DNA of 64,000 nt from Acanthaster planci (lineage: Eukaryota; Echinodermata; Asteroidea; Valvatida; Acanthasteridae): positions 2,135,469 to 2,199,468 of the forward strand of contig NW_019091371.1 in NCBI RefSeq assembly GCF_001949145.1. The letters run 5' to 3'. The notes below the pieces were generated by a model. The model was not told the origin of the DNA. It ran no database searches and saw only the letters and a program-made list of their open reading frames with translations. Shown here piece after piece: positions 38,838 through 47,990 of this stretch. The position numbers were made by a program, and so were the translations under genes. Each line of letters opens with the position of its first letter. The first letter of the stretch is position 1.

Positions 38838-40310
38838 AATACTGAACATCTACACACCTAGCACCTTAATTGTCCACCACTCAATTTTTCATCAGAAATC
38901 TTCCCATGTACTGCTGTATCTACGGTACAAGAATTACAATACAACCTTGCTTCAGTTAGCCAGTTCAGTATTTCTAAAAGCAAGGTCATTCAAGAACAAA
39001 TTACGTGTGTTGAGTCGGCGTATGGCCTGCAAAGCAGACCTCCCGAAAAATCGCGGATGCGCTTCATTTTATATCTGTGCTGCAGACGGCTCACTACTCA
39101 ACAACTTTGCCACATGGAACAAAAACATGGCACACTCGTACACTGTATTTTTATTGGCTCATCACGTGGCCAGGGAACAAAAACGTACGTCACCCTCACC
39201 TGTGGATATCACATCGTGATATCAATGACCATTCCCTATAAACGTACTCCATAGTCCACACCACAATACAGGGACCATTAACCGGACTATTCATTAGTAC
39301 CACCATCTGCTACAATATTACCATGCAGTTGATAAAATCCTGGAAGTGAGCATTAAAATGACACAATACGATCCGCTGTTGGACCGCTGCACATTTTGTC
39401 GAAGTTAATTACTCCACAAATGTTCTTTAACATAATGTCTCCTTTGCTTGACGATTATTCGATACATGCAGTTTTTCGTCTGAAATAGTTTTGAATAAAT
39501 ACACATGTAAAGATACTACTTTCGAGCTAGACACGTGAGGCCAACACAATTAAATCAATACGACGATGCATCGAGTCGGTGAAACTAAAAGTGCAGCAAC
39601 AAACCTGACTGCGTTTTATTCATATTAGCGACCTTCAGGTAAGAGAAATATTACAAAGAATGGGATAGTTCGATATTCCAACAGCGTACGCCCGGTACGA
39701 GGCTATTCAGATACAGCAGGGCGCGTGCGCGATACATGTAGTATCGTAGTTTGTCCTATCAGCACAGCCATACACTGACTCACGCGCACGCCTGGTCCTG
39801 AAAGACCTTTGCTTACATTTAATAAATACAGAACTGGCTCATTCAAGACAGCCTCGCGTGCTATGAGTCAGTCCCCTCGGGTGTTAAAACATCATGTCCC
39901 ACATCAGGGTACTTAACAATTGTTCAATGTTCACATGCCTGCACGTGATGCAATTCAAAATTTATTGTATACATGAATATTAATTTTTACTGATTCAATA
40001 ACGTTGACACGATTCCACTTCTCAAGAACTCCGCAGCGACACTTGCATGTCACGGCAAGAAAAACGCAAACGGTAGACATAATTTGCCAAGTCCTCAGCA
40101 AACATTTGATCAATTAATACTTGCAAGATATGAACGAAAAATGTATTTTAAATGGCAATACAATTATACTGACTAGGACTAGGTATTGTGTTCAATACTG
40201 AACGGTTTCTCAGATTTTCATGCAGAATCAAATAAAAAAAGATCCTTTTTGGTACTCCTTGACTTATAGAGGTTACTGAGTGTGTATAGTGTCTGTATAT
40301 GCATATTTGT
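38838..40310. other. Intergenic, no gene seen
   Basis: A 172-codon plus-strand frame begins in the MITE arm at 38701 and runs to 39219. It has no domain or biased composition and is discounted. AATAAA-like words occur on both strands. The 3' end of the minus-strand zinc-finger transcript may reach into this stretch; TTTATT at about 39964 would be its AATAAA. Confidence 0.4.
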
Positions 40311-40317
40311 ATTAAAT

Positions 40318-40483
40318 TATTATTATGGGTTTTGCCCTTACAACGACGTACACACATACTCATAACACAGTGCTCAGCACTGTCCGAGAGCTTGCCAAAA
40401 AACCCACAAGCTTACTCGTGTGGAACTCAAACCAATCACCTTCTGCTTAGTGCAGACGTCTTAACCACTCGACCACCGAGCTT
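40318..40483 (-). mobile_element. tRNA-derived SINE, family S2
   Basis: On the minus strand it starts AAGCTCGGTGGTCGAGTGGT, an A-box of the tRNA-Ser/Leu type (GTCGAGTGGTTAAG), followed by GTCTGCACTAAGCAGAAGGT and a B-box-like GGTTTGAGTTCC. The body ends GAGCTTGCC-type blocks, GTAAGGGCAAAACCCAT and an (AAT)n tail. A tail-only copy lies in NUP50 intron 2. The B-box has drifted from GGTTCGANTCC, so it is not a functional tRNA gene. Confidence 0.75.
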
Positions 40484-40781
40484 ATGTGCATGCATTTGTT
40501 TCAGAGCGAGACGGGTTGAGTGCACCTGTGAATCCAGGGAGCAATGCGCCGCCTCCTCAAAAAAAAAAAGAAAAGAGAAGACGTTGTTGGTCCAGTGGTT
40601 GTACAGCTCCAATATTCCTGGACTGAGCAAAAGGTGCCTTCAATGTTATTTCAGGTTACTTGCAAACATCGGCCAAGAAGAGACATGTACAAGGGTTTTA
40701 TACTTTAGCCTGATTGAGTCTGCCCTTACACAAGCAAAATAGATGTAATCTTCAGTACACAAGACACTTCCTTATGGCTGC

Positions 40782-41747
40782 CTAATTTGATGAATGTGTT
40801 TGGGAGTGTCTAGTTAAACGCTTTGCATACTTGTAACTTTTGTTGCAAATTTTGCAAACGAATGGAGGTTGAGGCCGCTCAGAGTGAACCAGTTGATGGT
40901 TCTGTAGAATGCTCTTCACTGCAAATGTCCGTCCACAAATTTCACAGAGAAATGGCTTCTTGTCAGAATGTACGTGTTGATGGTAGCTGAGGTTACCCTT
41001 CTGAGAGAAGGCTTTCCCGCACACGCCACAAACAAACGGCTTCTCGCCCGAGTGAGTCTGCAGATGGTTCTTCAGGCCGGGGAGGGAGGCATAACTTTTC
41101 CCACAGATTTCACAGTTGTACGGTTTCTCTCGGTCACTTAGCGGGATGTGGGACTCCTGGTGGCGTTTAAGATGGGAGCGGAGAGTGAATCCCCGACCGC
41201 ATATCTTGCAGCTGTGGTTTGTTTCGTTGGAGTGAATCTGCTGGTGAGTCCATAAGTATGTCTTGTTGAAATCTTTACCGCAGATGTTGCAAACTACCCG
41301 CCCTTTTTCAGTGTGAATTACTTCGTGCACTCTCAGTGAGGTCTTGGTGCCAAAGCACTTCCCACAGGTGTCGCATCGGAACGGCTTTTCCAAAGAGTGC
41401 ACCGCTTGGTGGTTTGTTAGTTGGATGGCCTGGTGGAAAGCCTTGCCGCAGATCTGACAGCGGAACGGCTTCTCTCCAGTGTGGATCCCTTTGTGTCTCC
41501 TCAGGTTCCTCTCCGAGACAAACAGTTTGTTGCAAGTTTTACACCTGTATTGCTTCTCGCCAGTATGAATGAGTTGATGTAGTTTCAGGTCACACTTTGT
41601 CATCAACTCACTGCCGCCAACTTCACATCCCCCGGATGGATGCAAGTGGCTTTTGTGGGGAGTCTGTTCATCACTATATGAGGACATTTCATTTGGCAAG
41701 TCAGATTCTGTTTTATCAGATTCTTCCTTCACAATAACCCTATCCAT
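40782..41747 (-). CDS. C2H2 zinc-finger protein (ZF-A)
   Basis: A 321-residue frame from a genuine ATG. Residues 1-40 are acidic and Ser-rich without a known domain. The rest is a Krueppel-type array with HTGEKP-like linkers. Nine fingers keep the C2H2 ligands. Before them lies a degenerate finger (CEVGGSELMTKCDLKLHQLI) in which the second cysteine is replaced by glycine. The VVCNIC finger has 11 instead of 12 residues between the second Cys and first His. Proteins of this class bind DNA in the nucleus; its target cannot be predicted here. Sequence before the ATG reads CTTTCAG, a possible splice acceptor, so an upstream exon may exist. ZF-B ends only 131 bp upstream on the same strand, so a shared or alternatively spliced transcript is possible. 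Confidence 0.85.
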   Translation of the reverse strand: MDRVIVKEESDKTESDLPNEMSSYSDEQTPHKSHLHPSGGCEVGGSELMTKCDLKLHQLIHTGEKQYRCKTCNKLFVSERNLRRHKGIHTGEKPFRCQICGKAFHQAIQLTNHQAVHSLEKPFRCDTCGKCFGTKTSLRVHEVIHTEKGRVVCNICGKDFNKTYLWTHQQIHSNETNHSCKICGRGFTLRSHLKRHQESHIPLSDREKPYNCEICGKSYASLPGLKNHLQTHSGEKPFVCGVCGKAFSQKGNLSYHQHVHSDKKPFLCEICGRTFAVKSILQNHQLVHSERPQPPFVCKICNKSYKYAKRLTRHSQTHSSN

Positions 41748-41878
41748 TCTGTTTTCTGAAAGTCTGAAATGAATGAGTTACTTGATACGGAATATGTTCA
41801 TATCCCTGTATGTTGTGTGCATTCCTAACAGGAAGTGCGAATTCAGTTATCCTGCATCCTTACACTAAGTACACATTT

Positions 41879-43222
41879 TTATGAGAAATGTCCAGCATCT
41901 TTAAACTCCGAGTTACTTGGCGATTCTATCAAGTCACAGTCTAGAGAGCTCGTCCCACGTAGAATCTGGGTTTCAGCTGCATGAGTCTTCTGGTGGGTTC
42001 TAAGACTGCTGAAATGCAGGAAAGCTTTGCCACACACACAGTTGTATGGTTTGATCGATTTGTCGCAGGTGTGAATACGCTTGTGGGCAGCCAGGTGCCC
42101 TTTCTGAGCGAATGCCTTTCCACAAGTGTCGCACCGAAATGGCCGCTCTGTGGAGTGGGTAAAAGTATGTCTCGTCAGGCTGCACAACTGTGCAAACGCT
42201 CGGTCACAGATACTGCACACATACGGCTTCTCCCCTGTGTGGGTACGCTGGTGTGGCTCTAGGCTGCTCCGGCTGGCAAAATGTTTCCCACAGGTGCTGC
42301 ACTTGAAGGGCTTCTCGTCGGAGTGTGTGCGCTGATGCACTCTCAGGTACTTGGGACAGGCAAAGGCCTTGCCACAGAGGCCGCAGACAAACTGCTTCTG
42401 GTCGGCGTGGATACGCTGGTGGGTGGCAAGGCTGCTGGCATAGCCAAACGACTTGCCGCAGGTGTCACAGTGGTACGGTTTCTCCTTAGTGTGTGTGCGC
42501 AGGTGCCGCTTCAGATCGCTGGCTTGCGCAAGGGCCTTACCACAGACCCCACACAGATAAGGCTTTTCTCCTGTGTGGATCCGCTTGTGGGCCTCAAGGT
42601 TGCTCTTGGTAGTGGACCTCTCCCCACAAACGTCACAGACATGGGGCCTCTCATCAGTGTGAGTGCGATGATGCCTCTTCAGGTGCTGCTGCTGCGCAAA
42701 GGCTCTGCCACAGAGGTTGCAGGCAAAAGGCTTTTCTCCTGTATGAATCCTCCTGTGTGCTGCGAGGTTGTTTTTCAGGGTGAAACCCTTTCCACAGATG
42801 TCACAAATGAATGGTCTCTTGCTGTCTTCAGTCTCAGTTGGGGCTGAAAGATCTAAGTCATTATGTGACACACTGCTGCTGCTCGTAACATCACGGTCAG
42901 GTAGTTTCTTTTCAGTAGATGCAGGGTAGCAACCTGCAGTGTTTGCTTTAGGGCTATCAGAAACCACAATCTGTTTTGGAACTGACAGATCCAAGCCTTT
43001 TTGCCGAACTTTACTACTAATACTGTCAATGCACGATACTCTCTCATCAGTGATGCCAGCAATATTAAGTCTGTGATCTAAAGTACGTGTAGCAATGAGT
43101 GAAACAGGAATCGGTTTGGGAATTGAGAGGTCTAGGCAACGTTGAGGAAATGCACTGTCAGAAGGCTTTTTTTCCCGACTACAACTACTCTGACTAGAAT
43201 GGTTCATTGAGACGAAATCAGT
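41879..43222 (-). CDS. C2H2 zinc-finger protein with LDLS motifs (ZF-B)
   Basis: The frame stays open from 43255, but that first codon is TTG. The first ATG is at 43234 (451 residues), and an in-frame splice acceptor (CTTTCTCAG, exon from 43222) gives a better join to a short exon at 43329-43463. The N-terminal ~140 residues are Ser-rich and carry LDLSIPK, LDLSVPK and LDLSAP at about 43135, 42994 and 42856. These resemble the PxDLS peptide that recruits the CtBP co-repressor, though none has the leading proline. Ten C2H2 fingers follow, with HTGEKP linkers; the last has C-x-C (YNCVCGKAF) instead of C-x2-C. A 33-residue acidic tail ends the protein. It is probably a nuclear DNA-binding repressor (inference). 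Confidence 0.87.
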   Translation of the reverse strand, partial: TDFVSMNHSSQSSCSREKKPSDSAFPQRCLDLSIPKPIPVSLIATRTLDHRLNIAGITDERVSCIDSISSKVRQKGLDLSVPKQIVVSDSPKANTAGCYPASTEKKLPDRDVTSSSSVSHNDLDLSAPTETEDSKRPFICDICGKGFTLKNNLAAHRRIHTGEKPFACNLCGRAFAQQQHLKRHHRTHTDERPHVCDVCGERSTTKSNLEAHKRIHTGEKPYLCGVCGKALAQASDLKRHLRTHTKEKPYHCDTCGKSFGYASSLATHQRIHADQKQFVCGLCGKAFACPKYLRVHQRTHSDEKPFKCSTCGKHFASRSSLEPHQRTHTGEKPYVCSICDRAFAQLCSLTRHTFTHSTERPFRCDTCGKAFAQKGHLAAHKRIHTCDKSIKPYNCVCGKAFLHFSSLRTHQKTHAAETQILRGTSSLDCDLIESPSNSEFKDAGHFS

Positions 43223-43328
43223 CTGAGAAAGCATTGCAGCATACGATGCAAACAACCACTTTTACATGTAGCTGTTACATTTGAAGCACGCCAAGTCCTC
43301 CATTGTTCGCAATGTACATACCATGTAC

Positions 43329-43463
43329 CTGTACAGTGGTCAACACGGGTTCTAGATCAAGAGGTGATGGTACAGTTTCAAGTACTCCTGGAATGCACAA
43401 GACGTCTGAATCTGGTTCGGTAGTTATTCCTCTAATTCTTTCCTCGTGACTTCTGCTTGACAC
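43329..43463 (-). CDS. Possible upstream coding exon of ZF-B
   Basis: The minus-strand frame reads SRSHEERIRGITTEPDSDV and goes on to a PSPLDLEP peptide before a donor, CTGTACAG|GTACAT, with the last exon base at 43329. It ends in phase 0, and joining it to the phase-0 acceptor at 43222 gives an in-frame 106-base intron. The PLDL peptide is similar to the repeated LDLS motifs of ZF-B, which supports the join. The 5' border is unclear: the frame is open back to a TAA near 43493, and no ATG or clear acceptor was found. The intron is short for this gene set. Confidence 0.35.
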
Positions 43464-43493
43464 ATTATCTTCCAGGAGGTTTCTTTAGTCAGT

Positions 43494-46370
43494 GGCTTTG
43501 TTTCGAATATGTCTCATCCATTTTAGGTCCATGTACATGTATAGCACAGAAAATGAGATACATGTACTGTACATGTAGTTTTGCACACCTCAAAGCATGC
43601 AGCCTTCTGGATAGTGTGGTAAACAAATGACTGAACTGGATGTTCTGCCCAAGCTTCTGCCATCTGTTTCCAGCTGTCAGACCGGTGCTATATGACCCAC
43701 TGCCTCTTACATGACAGTCATTGATACTCTCGCTTCCCAACTGTTGTTGCCAACCTTTGTCATGTCAGGCTAGTGTTTTACCGTGTCTAGGATTACTTTG
43801 TACATGTGCATCATTCTTTAGAGCAAAGCACACTACGATGACCAGGAGGTCCAACTACATGTACGTAAATGTAGACTTTCGCGTTCCTGCAGCAGTACTG
43901 TGTCGTCACACCCCCATCACTGTTCAGCTTCAGTGCTGCTGTGGTTTGCACTTTGAATTCCTATGCAAAAATATCAAAAAGATTTTAATATTACCAGTCA
44001 TGCTGGTGTAAAAGTAGAACATAATTACAGCCCTTAATTTTTAAGGGCTGTAGAGTTCTGACACATTAGTATGAACCAAGCCCTGTTATATGCTTGACTC
44101 CTACACGTGCACGTAGAGGAACACACAAACATATGCATTTCAAGGAATACTACATTTGTTTGACTGGGCTCATCACAAAAATTGAGAAGCTTTGATTTTA
44201 CAAAATAAGCAAGTTTATTTCAATATGTGTGTACGTGATTCAGCAATTTTTATTTCGAGACAAACAGCTGCTACATCTGTGCAATCATAATGGTGCTTGT
44301 ACGGTGGAAGATGCCAACAAATCAATACATGTACATGTAATGCTTTTAATTGGAAAATTTTTCGTTATTTTTGACTTTTGAAAGAATTGCAGTATGCTGA
44401 TTCGGATACATGTACTGGACTGTACATGAATACATACATGTACGTCGAGTACGACGACAGCTTTCGCGTGAGATGAGGTCCGGATAATACGAGCTCATTT
44501 AGCAAGTCCCAAGGCCCCCGTGCTAAAACGGGAGTCAACTGTACATGTACACTGTACCCCAAAGATATGAGCGTAGAAGTGCATGTGTCTACTCTGTCTA
44601 CCTAGTGTACACGTATTTCAAGCATTCATTATTGAACCTATAAGCACACCCTACATGTTACAATGTAACTCCTATTCATCTTCTGTTCCTTGAGCAGATT
44701 CTGATTGCTAAGAACAGAGTTGCTAGAGTTACGGTACGTTAGACTGGTTCCTGTTTCAAATGCACCAATTTGTAGCACGGGAAAGCGGAAATACATTAAG
44801 CATTTAAAAATTTACAAAATTAAAGAATGGCAGCTTGCAAGAAGAATTTGAGGAGAAGAACAGGCAGAGAGCATGTGTGAATTGCAGTGATGGCAGTTAT
44901 AGATCCTAAATAAAACAGTAATCACTCTAACCGTGACATAAAAACATGTGGCAAAACTTTTTAAGAACTGGTGATAGTATTGGTCATGATAAAGCAGTGC
45001 CTGCAAGCTTATTGAAGCAAGCTTATTGATTGGACAGCACTTTTTTAAAAGTGTTATATATACACGCATTCTGGTGAATGGAGCGCTGAATAACCATGTC
45101 AATACGTGACCCAGCAAAGTTTGGCACGCCAGCAACTGCGACTGTCAACAAAACTGGGTGTTCATTACTTTCAGCGGCGTCTTCCTATAATAATGAAACA
45201 AAGTCTACTTTACAAAAAAACAAAATCACCCATACAAGTAAGTTGGTTGTGATGTCCCCTTTTATATAAGGAATGTGACTGTGAAAAGGGGACAGGGCTT
45301 TGATTTTGAGGAAAATTTTAGGGTAAAACAGCAGCATGCATGACGCGACGAGCATGTGTGAACAGAATCGAATTACATGTAGCAAAGGTTATCTGGTTCC
45401 TTCATCTGGATGAAGATATTTGATGAATCTTGTTGAATTTCAGTATATTCACAATGGCTGGATCGGGTAACCAGACTAGTGGTGAATCAACTGTGAGGTT
45501 GTTGCTTGCCAAACACAGGTGATAACATTGTGGGGTTATAACGTACGAGTAAATATTGTCAAAATTACCTTAACTAGAGATGCTACATGACTAGGATTAC
45601 ACAGACGCTTAAGGTCAATACATGTATTTTGTAACAGTGGACTTTGTTTAATCATCACAGGAACAGGGTGCTGAATTGAAGTAAAGGTAGGAACACCCAC
45701 AGTTGGGCACTGGAAAGAGTTCAAGTCGGGGCACTGTAGAAAGAGATCTATACACGCAATCACACGTATGAAGCCAAATCACGGTTCACAACAATGCACA
45801 ATGCATGACATCTACAGTCAACCAACCATAAAAACTAAACGTGTGAAATTAGGCTCCTGTAACATTTGGGCTTTATTTTCCTTTAAAAAAAAAACCTGCC
45901 CACAATTTCGGCCCGGGATTCGGCCCAACTCTGGTTGATTATTTCTCCAGAAATTTTGTTGACCTTATCCAGGTTTATGCATCTTACACTTGACACAGAT
46001 CATCTAAAATATTACCCCCATGAACAAGTGCACACACATACGTGTGATAGAGTACATGTAGTATTACTTTTTATGTACATGTATATGTATTTATCTTAGT
46101 TCTTACTTCCTCCAAGATCTGATGATGTACATGAAGCAAGGGGCCTACATACTGTAGGCCTACTTCAGCCTAGGCAGGCTATTGTTACGAGCAAATTTCT
46201 GGAAAATGAAAACGAAAAATGAAGAAGCCCTAAGACGTCAAAAATAGAGTCTAGGTGCCGCGACAATCCAGTGAGTGATTGTGAATTAATCTGTCAGTGA
46301 TTGTGAATTAAGCTGGTCCACTTACCGGTAGTACATTTGGTCAAATCATGGAGGAAGGATGGTCAAACAA
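43494..46370. other. Upstream of ZF-B, intergenic
   Basis: No coding exon is supportable. The stretch contains many TACATGTA/ACATGTAC words, a perfect 12-bp-arm hairpin (44026-44052), and is likely to include the ZF-B promoter, which has no obvious TATA element that I can assign. Confidence 0.4.
44026..44052. repeat. Perfect hairpin TACAGCCCTTAA
   Basis: TACAGCCCTTAA, a TTT loop and TTAAGGGCTGTA form a perfect 12-bp stem. There is no trailing T-run on one side only, so it has no clear direction. Function unknown. Confidence 0.7.
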
Positions 46371-46372
46371 TA

Positions 46373-47112
46373 GTCCCACTAGTGTGGCACGGACTCTCAC
46401 TCCCGATCCATCCTTAGCCACACATCCGTATACGCAATTTCGTGTCGACGTATTGAACATTTCGGCGCACCCACTTATCATCGTGGGCGCCATTTCATTT
46501 GCACACGGACATGATCCTTGACCTTTCCGCTTTCTAAAAACCATTTATTGACAGATTTCACTCACGTTATTCAGGTATTTTCCAGTCTTTTTGCCTTTAT
46601 CCATTCAATCTAACAGGCCGGCTCTCCCGGTCGCCATCTTTAAAATAAGGTCCTTGAAAATTACGTCACTTGACCCCTCATCGTCTCGATAACTGTTTAA
46701 TGTCAGGACATATGTAATACACGGACTGAGTGATAAGATACTACATATGCCAATGGGCTCTTCCAAAGCTTTGGCAGAAGTTTAGATATCTTGACATGGA
46801 ACAGCCGTCGAGACGATGAGGGGTCAAGTGACGTTTGCTCAACGACCTTATTTTAAAGATGGCGACTGAGAGAGTGAGCCCTTTAGATTGAATGCATAAA
46901 GGCAAAAAGACTGGAAAATACCTGAATAACGAGAGTGAAATCATTCAATAAATGGTTTTTACACAGCGGAAAGGTCAAGGACCATGTCCGTCTGCAAACA
47001 AAATTGCGCCCACGATGATACGTGGGTGCGCCAAAAATATTCAGTACGCCGACACGAAATTGCGTGGCTAAGGATGAAGCGGGTGTGAGGGTCCGTGCCA
47101 CACTAGTGGGAC
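46373..47112. mobile_element. ~740-bp foldback element, family C copy 2
   Basis: Same plan as the copy at 26.5 kb. The left arm runs from 46373 to about 46704 and the right arm from about 46793 to 47112, each over 300 bases, inverted, around a centre of about 90 bases. Ends read GTCCCACTAGTGTGGCACGG and complement, with TA outside each (46371-46372, 47113-47114). The two copies are alike in arms and centre, so both derive from one source element and did not arise by separate local inversions. Confidence 0.9.
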
Positions 47113-47634
47113 TAGTCAAATAACTGCAAATCTAACGTACCGTATCACGAGCAGGCCCGATACTGCACGTACAGTATGTATCCGTACTCGTACCCCAATG
47201 CAGCAGTCCAGTGACCATGTACACCGCATGATATGACAATACGACCTTCTGGCGGCTGAACAAGTACAAGTGTGAATAATCGCAGCAGGCACCAGTCTAA
47301 ACAGGGAAACTACATTAAACTTGTCTAAGTACTTGGTCAGTTCCTGTGTGTAAAAAGAACATTCTGCTCTTCATTTCTCCGTTTTTCACTTTTCTGAAAA
47401 TAACAGCTGAATATTTCACCTTTTATGTTAGTTAGTTTATTCTGACCAAAAAAATGGAACATTTGTTGTACCTTTTTTCTTTCTTTTTTTTCTTTTTTTT
47501 TTCCCTTTTTTTTTTCACAAGAAAACTGACTGAGCCGTTTGAATGTATCTAGCCTAGTTTGGGCTTAAAACATCATCGTTACATTTCACCGTTGGATGCA
47601 CTTCTCGTCGACCCATAAATAGGGCCCTTCGTCT

Positions 47635-47982
47635 TAGCGGCGTATCCAGCTTTCGGTGTCATGGGGCAAATTCACAAACAAATGCAGCTTCGGGTTCATT
47701 CAACGTGATGTTGGGGGAGACAAAATATCAAAAGCCTAATTCACGGTTTCGACATCCTTGCTTTTATTTGATAGTGTTGTCTTGTTAGCGTTTTGGTGCT
47801 AGCTAATTATAAGATAAATAACTATACCGATTTATTTCTTTTCTATTAACCCGTGTAGTATTTTTTTTAGGAAAACAAAAACACTGAAAAAAAATCCGCG
47901 GGGGGGGCGGCAAGTTGATGCCCTGTGGGGGACAGGGCGGCAACTTGCTCTCCGCCGTCCCCACCCCCTGGATACACCACTG
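47635..47982. mobile_element. ~348-bp hAT-like non-autonomous element
   Basis: The left end reads TAGCGGCGTATCCAG and the right end CTGGATACACCACTG, an imperfect 15-bp inverted repeat of the CAGNGGCGGATCCAG type known from hAT elements. The flanks CTTCGTCT (47627-47634) and CTTCGTTT (47983-47990) form an 8-bp target-site duplication with one mismatch, the length made by hAT transposases. The inner part has a second inverted repeat (GGCAAGTTGATGCCCTGT / ACAGGGCGGCAACTTGC). There is no coding sequence. Confidence 0.75.
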
Positions 47983-47990
47983 CTTCGTTT

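Noticed and set aside
38701-39219. 172-codon plus-strand frame
   Set aside because: Begins inside the arm of MITE family E and has no domain or coding bias.
42281-42847. 188-codon plus-strand frame opposite ZF-B
   Set aside because: Shadow of the zinc-finger repeat; its own periodicity follows the 84-base finger unit of the sense gene.
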